Source: Larus michahellis (Eukaryota; Chordata; Aves; Charadriiformes; Laridae). From it: a stretch of DNA of 64,000 nucleotides. A model generated the notes under the pieces. That model saw only the letters and a program-made list of their open reading frames with translations, was not told the origin of the DNA and made no database searches. Shown one piece after another: positions 52,601-63,224 of this stretch (position 1 is the first letter of the stretch; each line of letters starts with the position of its first letter). The position numbers were made by a program, and so were the translations under genes. The DNA lies in contig NC_133896.1 in the NCBI RefSeq assembly GCF_964199755.1, forward strand, positions 69,915,142-69,979,141, in the 5' to 3' direction.

Positions 52601-55600
52601 GAAAGGAACTGTTACTGCATGCCTCACACCACCATATCCACTAACAGTCACTTACCAGGAGATTGAAGCCATGCTTGAATTTTTGGAAGCAGTCAACAAA
52701 TTCATCTGGAGGTGGTGGTTTTGCACGGAGAGTAAGAACTCCCTCTGGTGAACAAAATGAAGTTTTTATATATCCATTTAGATGGCATATAATTTCTATA
52801 AATATTACAGGCATAGTAAACATATAAATACATAATAAATTTACCAAATTACAGAATTTTGTAAATATAGAACCACAACAGTGAGCATATTCTAAAGTCA
52901 TATCTCTAATTAGTCACTCGCTGCTGACTTCAAGCAAATGATTTCCACAGGTTTCCCTCTAACAATATACTGCGTAGGATCTTTTGTGCTGAAATTGAAA
53001 GAAAACTACTACATTCATAAAAAAACCCCCACATTTGCTAGCCTCAATAATCCTTAGAGGAACAGAATTGTGTGCAGCGAGAACTCCTACCTCCAGGTCC
53101 TTTCTTTTTATTTTTTTTAGTTTTCTTCCTCTTCGAAAGTTCAGCAAATGCTTCAGCAGCTTTTTGAAGTTTGGTAACAAAATACTCAATGTCATCCAAA
53201 ATATGGTTCAGAATTTGCTATGGGAGAAAAGAAAAGTAACAGTTTCTCTACAGAACCTATAGCAGAAATACTCCAGAAATCAAAATGACTACACCCTCAG
53301 ACACCAAGAGCTCCTTCAGAAGCTAGAGTCCATGCTAGAATATTGCTGTTCTTAATTTTACACACCCGTAAAGTATTTTAAATCTTAGATTTTTAGAAAC
53401 TTAGGGCCAGTGTAAGTTTTTTAAAATATAAGCATCAAGATTATTAAATTCAGACCAGAGTTACACAATTCATTCACACGTTACATTTTCTCTCACAACA
53501 CATGAAAAAATTCTAATTATTTGTGTAGAATAGCATTCTCCTAAACAATTTAACTTCATAATCTTCTTTAGTACAAAATATTAAGCTGTTCGTTGAATGT
53601 CAGAATGCAGTTTTTAGAAGTACTCTTTGAAGAATTGCTTTCAAAGAGCACATGGAGGAGCATAAGGACCCCCCGGGGCAAACATGTATACACCAATTCA
53701 GCAGGCCCCAACCTGCTTTCCTCAAGACCCTTGGATGCTGCCAAGTGGAAAAATAGAAAGTTAGAAGTGACAAATAGGGCAATACTGGATATTGCCTACC
53801 ACATAAGACCTGCCCAATTTTGTTGTTTATAGCAATATCAGAAATGACCGTATGTTCATTTTCTAGATATTGCACATATCTAAGTCCCACTAAATTAATG
53901 GAGTTTATCCTTACACGGTTTACTGAATTTGGTCTACCACATAAAATTAGTACTTATATTTCTAGCTTCAAAGCAGGAAACTTTGCATCAACATTCAGTA
54001 CTTTCTTTTTTCCTCTTTAAAAAAGAGAGAAAAAAGGAAAAAGAATGACTGCCTACTCATTTTTAAGGTCTACCCCGCAAACACAGGCTGTCTGGAAAGC
54101 TTTCCTCCAGAACTGAGTTTCCCACGTGGGGAAAGTCTTCCCACAAAGTAGAGATGCAAAATTTCACAGACATTAAGCAATGTTGCTTGCAGTTTCTCAC
54201 TTACAACATCTCTGTCAATCCTGGCTGCTATCATCTCTGCTGTTTCTTCATGATCGTGGTATTGTTTATGTTTTTCAACTGTGGAAAAGGGAAGAAGAGA
54301 ATAAGACATCCATATACGCAGAATTAGTAACCAACACCTCCTATACAGCTTAAGTTTGAAACCATACTGCTGTGAGAAAACGATGGACAACGTTTGTCCC
54401 ATTCAATTTGCAGGGACCCCACACCACCTGAAAATCTTGCACCCTAATGCCTGATCCTGCCACATCTCACACAAAAAGCTTAGGTGTATGCTTCCAGTCA
54501 ACTTTGCTGCATAAATGAAGTTAACCACAGAAATGTGGTCCCAAGGTTTAAATCAAAAATATTACATCAGAAAATGGCAGATTATAAATACAACGTACTG
54601 AGAAATCATGCCATTTTGCAAAATATGCTGAAAGCTACTCCAGCGGAGGTAAGCAAGAAGGAAGACTGTAGCTATGACTTCAAACTAATTTTGATGTAGA
54701 AGGGAATAAGCAAAAAAGGAATGTAGGAATTTGGACAGAGAGACCAAGTCTGGCAACACAGAAATGAGGGGAGGTAATGATGTGATAAAACAGGTATTTC
54801 CAAATACAGAGTCAGTGACTTCTATTCTAGAACAATAAGGGTTAACATTTTGAGAAAGGACAAGTTTTGCATTTTTAAGTCACAGTAAATACCGTATTGC
54901 TTTTGTGAAAAGGTGGGATTTTAATAAATATGTTTTAGGAAAGATCCACATGACTAGAATAGCAGGAACTGCAGGAACTCAGGTCCACAAGTGGTCTGGC
55001 AAGACAGATCACTTGACAAACTCATTAAACTTTTCTGAAGTTGAGAAGTCCTTAAACGGAAGAACAAACTAGCCTTTACTCAAGATACATGTAAGACTGC
55101 AGATTAGAGGACAAAAACATTCTTAACATTACAGGTTTCTCTGAACATTTTTAGTTTTTTCCTTGCATAGTTGTGTACTTTGTTGAGTGATACAGTTTAA
55201 TAAACCACAAATAATAAAGACTCTGTGGTTAATGACTTCTAATTCTAAAATTTTAGTATCTATTATAAAAAAAGGCAACAAAAATTAACCCAGACCAAAA
55301 AAGGCCTCACTTTAACCAAGATTATTCCCTTAATACAGTCTGTTTTACAGCAGGAAATTTATTATTTCTAAAGAATATTTTTGTCAAAGAAATCTGATCA
55401 AAATAAAAATGTTTCCATTAGAGATTTAAAAAAAACCCCAAAAAACAAAACAACAAAAAAAAATCCAAACCCATCAGAAATGCTACAATATTTCTCGGTT
55501 AGGGCTTTAAAAAAAAAAAACATAAAAAGAACTAGATAAATATAAAATAAATAAATAATGCTGATCTCTAGTCACCTTTTAATCCATGATTATATTTTTT

Positions 55601-58600
55601 TAATTGTCTGAAATATCTGGCCTACGCTTTCCCTATTACTAAAGAGACCATCACTAAATTACTAGAGTTATGACAGTACTGATTACCGTGAATGTTCCCA
55701 AAAAAGCCCAGGTTAGAATCCGTAGCCCCACCCCCACCCAGCTAAACACAAATAAAAGAAGCTCTGAACAGAAATTCAGAAAACGGGTAAGTGCAAGTAA
55801 ATGACAAGTCAGATTATGACAGTCAGGTCTTATTCCCCAGATCAGGCAACAGTGGCTTGGGGCATTTCAAACCAGACTGGGAAAATAATCCTGCCTGCTC
55901 TCAGCAAGGACAGAGGGCTGACCTCGTACAACCATTTCCATGTCTGCATTCAATTGCTGTAATCTTTACAAAAGTAGTCTTTCCAAACTATTTTCGTTAT
56001 TACCAAGGATCATAAAAAGTTACTGCCCAGAACAACAGTTTGCTACCACACTTGAGGTGGCGGTCTCCCAGAAATACTCACAGTCTCCCTGCTCAGCGGC
56101 CCATGCGGACCACGCTGCCACGCGGCTTCTGACGTCCACCTGGGTGATGGTCCCCGGTGGCACAGGGGCAGGTGCCTGCGGCGGTGGAGGGATGGTGCTG
56201 TCAGCTTTGGATATCATCCTAGAGGAAGAGAAGAAAGCCCAGAAGTGACACTTGAAGGAAAAAGAGTCTATTTTCTAGTGCTTAATCAGAGAAGACAAGG
56301 AGGCTTTACAAGGACCTCCTTCTACTGTTGAGCATACTATGGGCTTGCCAAGTAAGCAGCGCTCAAGACCATGGTGTGTAAATATGTTAAACACAGCAGG
56401 AAACTCAGTCCATGATGGGGTTAGCAAACATTTGTCACCTTGCCACATGGGAAATCCCCAAGGAGTGCCACAGAACATGACGTCTAGAGATCTGCCGGTT
56501 TACACAGGCAAGTTCAGCTGCTTGGGTTTAGTAGGTGGAATTTTTACCACCACATGCACTTTACTGGCAGGACTTCCATTTTGTGTGAAATTTTTCATTA
56601 GAAGTTCCCTTTCAGCTGCCACAAGATGCTTATCTAGTCCCTAAATTTGACAGGTTGTCGACTGCCTGTTTCACAAAGCTCTACCAACAAAACCTATTAA
56701 ATTTACAGGTTGTTTTTCCTTTTTGTATCAGTGGCCTGTTCATCCTGTCTTGATACAAGTGTACCATCCCATCATAGACTGTATCACAGCTGCCACCTGC
56801 AATTTTTCAGTTTTCCCATTCTTAATGTAGTTTTAAATACCATAAGGAAACATGTTTTTGAAGTCATTCTGCAACTTCACACCAACAGACAGAAAAATCC
56901 CAACAACTCCTGTCACGCACACATGCCATCCCTTCCCCATGTCCCTACTTAAAAGCAAGATCTTCACCTTAAATTCTTCTCTTTATAATCCCATCTCATT
57001 CGTGGCATTCAACACCACCACGAAATGTCAGGTGTTATTTGGTCTTTGGACACCGAATAAAAAATGATGTATCCATCACCATTCCTTCCTCCGGTCTCCT
57101 GGGCACTCTTCTCTGCACGTCCTGCACTTCTACTTGTCAGCAACCTTGCAGTGACTCCACAATGCCATGTCAGGGACGAGGGTCTCTCCCTGTGACCCCC
57201 ATCAGCACGTATTGATACGTCAGCAAGTAACCGGCGCTAAGCTGTCACGCACTAATGACCACTTGGCCTCACAGCCCGCAGAGACTGATATCGCAGATTA
57301 TTTTTTCCTCTAGATGTACTGACCTACATTCTTTGCCCAATTAAATCTCATCAGTTTCCCAGTACATCCAATGTGTTTGAGTCCTCCTGGATTACCACTT
57401 TGTGCTTATACTTGTTGTTACAGACCCACAAACAGAAAAGTGTGCTTATTTAATTTTAAGCCTACAGGTAAAGTTAGACGCAGCTCAGGTTTTGTTTTGT
57501 TTTTATAGGAGTGCCCATTACTCGAGGAAAACTTCATGAGATGCACATCAGAATTTAATAGTTACTAAGACTGCTATAAACTTGTTCATACAACGGTGTC
57601 ATTTTTACTTAATGATTTTTGTCCAGCAAAGACTTCTCTATCTGGACCACAAAACTCAGTGTTATTGAGAGATACTATCAGGACGTGGTTGCATACTAAC
57701 TTTTCAACAGACTATTACCATAACCATTCAGTATCAAATATATTCATGCCCTTGTTATTATACCTCTGTTGGCTACTTCTCATTTCTACATAAATCTTCT
57801 CTGAACTCAACAGACTCTTTTTCCCCCATGTTTTCTTACTGGCAGAGAAGTTTTTGCTACCAGGGAAACAAGGAGTCTTCAGCATCATTAAACAGGCAGG
57901 TGGGAAGATTATTCAATCTTCAGTTGCTGTTTCATTTAACATCTTTAGATCCCCAAACCTTTTATCAGAATCGTACTTACTTGGATTTATGGGGCATTTA
58001 TATTTTTAATTTAAATTCTGAACTACTTGACTGGTACGCAGAACTGAGGCATGCAATGATATTCTCCGGCAACCCGTATTGATTGATCTTCCCATCACTA
58101 AGGTGGAATTGGGAAAGGTAAGAGTGATGCTACAAATCGAGACAGCATAAGATAATTATTAAAGCAAGGCCTCTACATGTGGGTTTGGAAGTATGTTATC
58201 AACTAGCAACAAAGACTAACAAAGACAGACTTCGAGAGCTTCTGAATGCTGTAACACTATTTGGTGATCCTATATACTGCCAAGGAGTTAGGTCTTTACC
58301 TCAGTGTTTCAAGCCTCTTCTTTTGTTTCCCACTCTTGCTGTCACTGATTGCACTTTCAATATCTTCATGAATAAAGCTAGCCTAGAGAGACAGAAGCAG
58401 AAAACATCAGTTATCATCTATATCTCCTTGTTCACTATTTTTTAGGGCATCTTTAGATTCCAGAATCCCTCATCAAATCCCATTTATTTAAAAGTTCTAG
58501 GAGAAATTATTTTACACCTAAACAGAATGAAGAAACACACAATGCTATTGACTGGGAGTTGGTATTTTTGTCACTGTTCCAATTTCCAGCACAGTCATCA

Positions 58601-61600
58601 GATGAGTATGTCATCTAGACACCAAATTTGTCTGAACAGAGGTAATTATCTCAAGTCAGCCATTATTGAATACGCTATTTTTTCCCCTCTGTGTATGTCA
58701 TTTTTGTTTTTCTCAACCATGTTAGTTGAAAGACATACTATAAAAAAAATCTACTATAGATAATAGCAGCAAAACTACTATAGGCAGTAGCAGCAGAAAG
58801 GATTCGAAAATAACTTGTAGTTATACAGTTTCCTTTAAGAAATAACAATATCCTCCAACTTCTCTTTGATTTAATAGAAGATGAATTTTCCAGAACGTTT
58901 CCTAATCTGTAGGCTCCTGCATCTTCATAACTGCAGTCTGCCTCCACCAGTGGCCCACAAGTGAAATTTTGATGCACGTCTAAGGCATTATTTTAATAGA
59001 TCTTGCATTAAATAGGTCACAGCTTCTCGTAGGATTTAGAATGCTCTGTTACACGTCTTCAGCTGACAAATTAATTTCCTACGCAGGCTGTCAAAGCCCA
59101 AATCTGTCAGTGTCTGGCTCGCTATACAAGGCCCACATCTGTCTTGGTCCTCTCATGGTGAAGAACCATGCAACTTTTGGCGAGGAATATGTAACTTCTG
59201 CTGGGACCAGAAGACTTTGTTGAATTTAGGATCTAAAGGGATTAACAGACTTCTCAGGCTATAATGAATTGCACTACAGAATATGGACTAGAGATACATT
59301 ACGGTTGAAGACTTAATAGAAAAAAACTTAAGCAGATTTGAGGAACTTAAAACCAGAAGCATTCCATTAATCATACTCTTGATATTTATTTATCAATATA
59401 AATCTTTATAAATATAAATAAGAGTATAATAAATACTCTTATTTAACAATTTTTTGTTTATAAATATACATTGGAATTTCTATTGCAGAGGCTCCTGAGG
59501 TTCATGGTAACTTCTGATTAAGAACCGGAAAAAGGCAAGGGAGAAAGACCTATCCTTTCAAAACCAGCCAAGTTTCATGGGTAAGGAACAAAACCTAGGG
59601 TACGGTCACAGAGTCGAACAAAACCTCAGAAGAAAAGGGGGATCCTGGATTTCCAAGTCATGCTTATGTGCTCTGCATTTTTAATTGTAGACAGAGGAAA
59701 AACTTCAAAAGATTAAAGTCTGAAGAAAAGAGACCATCTCTAAACCTTGGGAGGCTGGGTCCAACCAGACCTCAATGAGGATCCCTGTGTTATTTAACAT
59801 ACCGCAGCCTGATCTTCTCACAGGATCCCAGTTTCCATTGAAACAGCAAATACAGTGCAACCAGTCACACAATTAAACGGTTGTTTTCACATCACTCCTA
59901 CTGTACCAGTTTCAAAAAGGCTGCACAATGTGATTAGCAATGTTTTTTAAGACAATGATATAAACTACTAAAGGAATTTAAAAACGCCCATGAAATTATC
60001 AATTAGAATTTAAAGTATATAGAATAACTAACAGAAATTAAAATGAATAATGCTGGAAATAAAGAAGTATTGCAGAATACATTAAAAAAGATATTTATGC
60101 TTGAGGGAAATACTTTAATCAGAGACAATCTCTTTCCTTGTTTTTCCCCTCCTAAAAGTAATATTTTCCTTTTCATTATCTCTCCAGCAGAGCAGAGTTC
60201 CAGAGAGGTGCGAACGTAGAGAAGGTTTAATTGTTCAGTGACAAAAAAAGCAGAAAAGGGGAAAGTCTAGGTAGGACTCAGGGCTCGGATAAGTTCTTTG
60301 CAGATTATAAGTTTGAGATAAACTATTTTACACCACCGTCTTCAGAAGCACGAATGCAAACCATATACGTATTCCAGAGCTTTACTCATGTGCAAACCTA
60401 AACGAACAGCTACAGAGCCCAAGAATCAATGTTTACAGTAATGACACATTTGCACATGCACTAAAAATTCAGCTTACATGCAGAACTACTCTCTTGCAAG
60501 ACATACTATGCTACATTTACCAACACACTATACGTAGTGCTGATATCATAAATGCAATAAAGTTGAAGCATATTTATAAGAATAAAAGAACAGAATTATT
60601 TTCTATTAATAAGCTCATTTGATTGTATTTGCCAATTCATAAAATTTCCCCTATTCAAGTAAGTCATAGCAGATCTCTATTACTACCTTACCTTAATCTC
60701 ATCACATTGGAAAAGATGCAAATCAGGCTTGTTTTGGGTTGGTTCTTTACATACTAATGCAAGAATTGAATTGTAACTGCACGCATTCATCACAGCTTGG
60801 CAATGCTGAATTGTGCTTAAAGGAAAATTCTCCAGTTCATTCTGCCAGAAGAGGAAAAAAAAAAAAAAACAAAACACCACCTTACTATATACAGTCCTGA
60901 TCTCAGAAAAGCTGCATGAGTTAAAAAGGGAAAGTGATAATAAGCTAATTAAAATACCAAATCTCACATACATCATTTTTCTGCCTGTTCCCTTTTTCTC
61001 TCTCTCTCTGAAAATGAGACTGCCACTCACAGATCTTACCTTTGATTCCAAGTCCACCAAACTGACAGCTTTGTCATCCACTTGAAGAATCATATCTTGA
61101 GTCCACACTTTGCCTTTGGCATCCAGCAATTTCAGCTTCCTTATTCCATCATCTACTGTAATCATTGCCTCTTTTCGGTCCAGAACAAAGGTGGTCAAGT
61201 GCTAGTGAATGGGACATACGTTTAAAAAAAATTGTAATTCATAATTCCTAGGCTGTGACAGTATTCAAATTGCCAGGAAATAGCAATACAAATTATTCAT
61301 GAATAAAAGTGCCTTTGTATATGACAGATCCCACCAATAAGCCATAGGAGAGGTTGTTTAGTCCATAATGTCATTTTAACTCAACAGATTTTCGTAACTC
61401 ACTGTTTGTCATCCTCTGTCATTTCCTCACTACAGTAAATGGTTAGACTTGAAGGTATATTCTGACATCTTTCAGGTATCACAGCTAGAATTAAACCCTG
61501 AGTATTTAATTAGCTCTCTTGAGGAGTGAAAACCTGTCTCACTTGGCAAGCTGAATCCAGGCATCGTCAGCAGAAGCTTCCCAGAAACACCCTGCCTATG

Positions 61601-63224
61601 TACCTCCACCACTACCCTGACCTGGAGTGTCCTCATCTCTTCCAGAGCTGCCAGCTAGCGTGCTGATGGTAACCATGATGGCCTTGCATCTGACTGGGAT
61701 ACCTTATGGACAGGCTAGTGGCTTCTTTTATGCGGATTGCAGTAGAAATGTAATATACTAGCTACTTTTGCTCATCAGAAACTTGGAATATTCTCCAGAT
61801 TCAATGAACAGTCTAGAAATTAAATACTACCTCATGTACATCACCTCAACTAGTTTCCCTGCTATTATGGTTTGGACAATTTCTCCTTCAACATGGCAAC
61901 CATGCAATACAACCCATAAAATTATTTCATTTTATCCAGGTGCAAATCTACCTTCATATTCTTATTGAAGATATGGTTACGCTCATCCAACCTGAACCAA
62001 TTTTAATATATGCCTGCACACCTATCTTCTAAAGAAGTTTAAAATAAAAAAGAATTAAGCGTGCTTTCTTCTATTATAGGATAACAACACTTAGTAATGA
62101 CAGACAAGAGAGTAGATATAAACCGCATATAATCAAAGTATTAAAAAAGTAAAGAGAAACAAACTCTCTACTGACTGCTCACACAGGAATGCTTATACTT
62201 CAAATACAAGTACTAATTTTTATGCCAGTACAGTACCAAAACTGTTATGAAGAAACCAAAGAAAAATACTGTCAGACAATTAGAAGCAACACAAGTATTC
62301 ATTTGCAAGCTGATCATAGGATAGAGGCACTTGAAATTAAGACTTTTCTGCAGACGATCTCACAATTTACAGCTAATTGAAAACCCAGCAAAAAAGACCT
62401 CACAATCTATGGTATTTGGCTTAACCCATGGCAGTGGTCTGATGGCAGCGGGAGAAAGTTTGTACCCACGTAAGACTACAAGAATGAGGCATTGCATCCA
62501 GAAGTCCTTAGAAGGCTACGTGTGGGCACCCAGGCTTACTTTGCTGAGTATTTTAAATGTATCTACTTCTGGATAAAACATGACAGCAGCATGCGGTAAT
62601 TCTGCAAAGCAGCTTATGACAGTAAATAAGATACTTTACACTTCACACTGGGGAAGAATCTGTGCAGGGAGAATATATTTGTTTAACTGCTACACAGGAG
62701 ACTAACTGGGGCTTTTACGGGTTAATGCGCAGCTCTTTCTGGATATTCTGTCACCTCTGATGATTATAACTGATCAAAGCATTCATTTTAAATATCATCC
62801 CGTGCGTCTCGCCAACAGCACAGGACTTTTCAGCTCTGCCTCGTCCTGGCAACAAGGCAGGTTCAGAGACAGGGCAGCATAACACATTGAATCGATACCC
62901 CGTTGAGAAGTCCTGTCCCTCTGCCAAACTACACACAACTTTGCTTACATTCTTCCACATCAAAATTTTAGCTCATTATGGCAAAGCTATAGAATTTGAG
63001 ACGTTTCAGAGTAATCTATTCTGAAGTGACCTCGGGCTGGCAGGATATTTTGGAAGATGTATGTGCCTTCAAGCATATGTATCCTCAAAAACCGTGTAGG
63101 CAAAAATAACTGTGTGTAACTGAAAGCTAGAATTGGTATATTGCTCGTCGTCTCACCTCTACGTGATACTGCGAAGTTTCAGATATGCTGCTGGCGCTGT
63201 CTCGTGCATAATTCTTTCTTTGTT
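22572..63224 (-). CDS. EPS8: EPS8, epidermal growth factor receptor kinase substrate 8 (18 exons, 5' end outside window)
   Basis: Joined exons give 782 residues and a TAA stop, in phase at all 17 junctions; with about 46 missing N-terminal residues this fits the usual 820 or so. Order: PTB domain (about residues 18-145 of the fragment; [31 protein letters not shown]), conserved central helical region (about 155-430), SH3 domain (about 487-545; [23 protein letters not shown]), proline/valine-rich linker (563-600) and C-terminal actin-binding effector region with a SAM-like fold (about 643-782), ending [13 protein letters not shown]8 caps barbed ends and bundles actin, forms the Rac-activating complex with ABI1 and SOS1, binds BAIAP2, and is needed in stereocilia and microvilli. 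These roles are family knowledge. No damage is seen. EPS8L1-3 are less likely because of the close match to recalled EPS8 and the PTPRO neighbour. Confidence 0.97.
22686..24773 (-). other. EPS8 last intron
   Basis: A degenerate direct repeat of TTTATCCCATTA lies at 23641 and 23671. Nothing else recognised. Confidence 0.75.
24774..24903 (-). CDS. EPS8: EPS8 exon: SAM-like fold of effector region
   Basis: One split base plus 43 codons: [20 protein letters not shown] to ITVQKSALE. Acceptor tctcag, donor gtatgt. Confidence 0.96.
24904..25348 (-). other. EPS8 intron
   Basis: Short intron, mostly taken up by the AT-rich satellite at 25079-25204. Confidence 0.8.
25079..25204. repeat. AT-rich (TATA/ATAC)n microsatellite
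   Basis: Imperfect tatata/catata/gtata units in the EPS8 intron, about 145 bp from the exon at 25349. Confidence 0.85.
25349..25529 (-). CDS. EPS8: EPS8 exon: actin-capping helix region
   Basis: Split codons at both ends around 59 codons: [39 protein letters not shown], then [18 protein letters not shown]. It covers the amphipathic helix and start of the SAM-like fold of the effector region. Acceptor ctctctag, donor gtaagt. Confidence 0.96.
25530..29020 (-). other. EPS8 intron
   Basis: A-run near 26167. A GC-richer stretch about 27290-27500 has a 70-codon frame without recognisable domain. No repeat family recognised. Confidence 0.7.
29021..29258 (-). CDS. EPS8: EPS8 exon: proline/valine-rich linker
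   Basis: 79 codons plus one base of Arg. Degenerate PAPVPV/PSAPAP repeats precede [20 protein letters not shown] and QVPVD. The proline-rich part is the region known in EPS8 to contact BAIAP2 and regulate capping. Acceptor ttttcag, donor gtaagt. The antisense frame over it is glycine-rich and is a shadow. Confidence 0.95.
30980..31020. repeat. perfect 12-bp inverted repeat
   Basis: ATATACCATAGT at 30980-30991 and ACTATGGTATAT at 31009-31020 are exact reverse complements around a 17-nt loop. Confidence 0.85.
31631..31670. repeat. 17-bp perfect direct repeat, 23-bp period
   Basis: GTCATTTTTGAGGTTCA occurs at 31631-31647 and 31654-31670, probably a small tandem duplication. Confidence 0.85.
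34960..35092 (+). mobile_element. MIR-like SINE remnant
   Basis: TTGACCTTGGGCAAGGCAG, then TCAATGCCTCATTTCTCCCT, and TCTCATAGCGCTGTTATG follow the MIR/CORE-SINE order (tgaccttgggcaag, tgcctcagtttcc, ctcatagggttgt). Heavily diverged. Matched from memory. Confidence 0.7.
36965..37108 (-). CDS. EPS8: EPS8 exon: rest of SH3 domain
   Basis: 48 codons in phase 0: [16 protein letters not shown], then [11 protein letters not shown]. The tandem Trp pair and the FVPNN segment are the SH3 ligand-groove residues. Acceptor atttcag, donor gtactg. Confidence 0.96.
37109..38049 (-). other. EPS8 intron within the SH3 domain
   Basis: Begins, in transcript order, with a U19 tract right after the donor. Nothing else recognised. 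Confidence 0.8.
38022..38040 (-). repeat. poly(U) tract next to EPS8 SH3-exon donor
   Basis: 19 A on the + strand, so 19 U in the EPS8 pre-mRNA starting 10 nt into the intron after the donor. Confidence 0.9.
38050..38161 (-). CDS. EPS8: EPS8 exon: start of SH3 domain
   Basis: One split base plus 37 codons; [20 protein letters not shown] leads into [16 protein letters not shown]. Acceptor tttgcag. The donor gtaaat is followed by 19 U in the transcript. Confidence 0.95.
38162..41899 (-). other. EPS8 intron
   Basis: A-runs at about 38335-38356 and 39043-39060, and a consensus CRE palindrome at 39111-39122. No gene recognised. Confidence 0.7.
39111..39122. promoter_or_regulatory. consensus CRE palindrome TATGACGTCATA
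   Basis: Perfect 12-bp palindrome centred on the full CREB/ATF site TGACGTCA, in an EPS8 intron. Sequence match only; activity is unknown. Confidence 0.35.
41900..42033 (-). CDS. EPS8: EPS8 exon: [20 protein letters not shown]
   Basis: 44 codons plus two bases of Arg, between the STE-ending and SH3 exons. Less conserved than its neighbours but keeps DGYAFS and LDQG. Its last codons are GC-rich against AT-rich introns. Acceptor cttccag, donor gtaaca, a fairly weak donor. Confidence 0.9.
42034..45822 (-). other. EPS8 intron
   Basis: A GC-richer stretch at about 43430-43600 and a MIR-like remnant at 43842-43905. Several short A-runs. No gene recognised. Confidence 0.7.
43842..43905 (-). mobile_element. 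MIR-like SINE remnant, antisense
   Basis: GGTTAAACGACTTGCCCAAG followed by ACCACGTGGGAATCAG resembles the reverse strand of MIR (gttaagtgacttgcccaagg, tcacacagc). Short and diverged. Confidence 0.5.
45823..46006 (-). CDS. EPS8: EPS8 exon: [20 protein letters not shown]
   Basis: One split base plus 61 codons, including [17 protein letters not shown] and [20 protein letters not shown], and ending STE. Acceptor catacag, donor gtaggt. Confidence 0.96.
46007..48237 (-). other. EPS8 intron
   Basis: Nothing firm. Around 46774-46810 a word order (ctgccagttacac) resembles an old dispersed amniote repeat. Confidence 0.65.
48238..48386 (-). CDS. EPS8: EPS8 exon: [20 protein letters not shown]
   Basis: 49 codons plus two bases of Arg, including [12 protein letters not shown]. 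Acceptor gatttag, donor gtgaga. Confidence 0.96.
48387..48993 (-). other. EPS8 intron
   Basis: AT-rich; nothing recognised. Confidence 0.8.
48994..49068 (-). CDS. EPS8: EPS8 exon: [20 protein letters not shown]
   Basis: 25 codons in phase 0. Acceptor ccttcag, donor gtaagg. Confidence 0.96.
49069..52655 (-). other. EPS8 intron holding an ancient LINE
   Basis: The exon-proximal part holds the CR1/L3-like remnant. A 127-codon frame at 51993-52376 (+) and a 133-codon frame at 51441-51842 (-) have no recognisable domain. Confidence 0.7.
49440..50080 (-). mobile_element. ancient CR1/L3-type LINE remnant, antisense to + strand
   Basis: An ordered chain of words matches antisense CR1/L3 elements known from reptile and other amniote genomes: CTGTACCTTCTTCAATTTTG, then TCCTAATGGTTCTTAACATT, CACTGAATTTCATCTGTCAC, ACTTTGAGAACTGGCATTT and TTTGGAAATCCAAAG. 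It has many more mismatches and gaps than the CR1 copies at 5.0 and 6.7 kb, and is interrupted by a T-run near 49570. Confidence 0.6.
52656..52744 (-). CDS. EPS8: EPS8 exon: [15 protein letters not shown]
   Basis: Two split bases plus 29 codons ending KFKHGFNLL. Acceptor caccag; the reading phase decides this AG over the one two bases later. Donor gtaagt. Confidence 0.95.
52745..53090 (-). other. EPS8 intron
   Basis: Short AT-rich intron; nothing recognised. Confidence 0.8.
53091..53217 (-). CDS. EPS8: EPS8 exon: [20 protein letters not shown] with lysine-rich end
   Basis: 42 codons plus one base of the next Glu. A coiled-coil-like helix is followed by the basic run [14 protein letters not shown], which includes a coding run of 8 A (T8 at 53111-53118 on the + strand). 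Acceptor cccatag, donor gtagga. Confidence 0.95.
53218..54204 (-). other. EPS8 intron
   Basis: Nothing recognised; the frames on both strands near 53600-53890 have no domain. Confidence 0.75.
54205..54278 (-). CDS. EPS8: EPS8 exon: [20 protein letters not shown]
   Basis: Two split bases plus 24 codons ending ARIDRDV. Acceptor ttccacag, donor gtaagt. Confidence 0.95.
54279..56081 (-). other. EPS8 intron
   Basis: AT-rich with A-runs near 55430-55520. Nothing else recognised. Confidence 0.75.
56082..56218 (-). CDS. EPS8: EPS8 exon: [18 protein letters not shown], first proline-rich stretch
   Basis: Single-base split codons at both ends around 45 full codons. Contains [14 protein letters not shown] and [19 protein letters not shown], typical of EPS8. 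Acceptor cctctag, donor gtgagt. Confidence 0.96.
56219..58299 (-). other. EPS8 intron, possible second old LINE remnant
   Basis: Around 57290-57415, GCCCAATTAAATCTCATCAG and nearby words resemble antisense CR1/L3 text, but the match is too short to call. Confidence 0.5.
58300..58382 (-). CDS. EPS8: EPS8 exon: linker after [19 protein letters not shown]
   Basis: 27 codons plus two bases of Arg. Acceptor ctctctag, donor gtaaag. Rich in Lys near the end (GKQKKR). Confidence 0.93.
58751..58798. repeat. 24-bp tandem duplication
   Basis: Two adjacent 24-bp units beginning CTACTATAG, differing at four positions. Confidence 0.85.
59415..59445. repeat. perfect 13-bp hairpin with 5-nt loop
   Basis: TAAATAAGAGTAT at 59415-59427 and its exact reverse complement at 59433-59445, within an AT-rich island from about 59385 to 59475. 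Confidence 0.85.
60692..60841 (-). CDS. EPS8: EPS8 exon: PTB domain, second part
   Basis: 50 codons in phase 0, [17 protein letters not shown] to [11 protein letters not shown]. Its acceptor has a T15 and CCTCTTCTGGCAG tract; donor gtaagg. Confidence 0.97.
61040..61201 (-). CDS. EPS8: EPS8 exon: PTB domain, first part
   Basis: 54 codons in phase 0, [18 protein letters not shown] to SLVDLESK. Acceptor cactag, donor gtaaga. Confidence 0.97.
61202..63156 (-). other. EPS8 intron before the PTB exons
   Basis: Nothing recognised. Confidence 0.75.
63157..63224 (-). CDS. EPS8: EPS8 exon: [15 protein letters not shown], before the PTB
   Basis: Acceptor tctag above 63224, donor gtgaga below 63157. 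Begins with two bases of a split codon from an exon right of the window. Ends SQYHVE, leading into the PTB. Confidence 0.93.

Larger units (their letters stand above)
58383..60691 (-). other. EPS8 intron
   Basis: Holds a 24-bp tandem duplication (58751-58798) and an AT-rich hairpin (59415-59445). No gene recognised. Confidence 0.75.
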
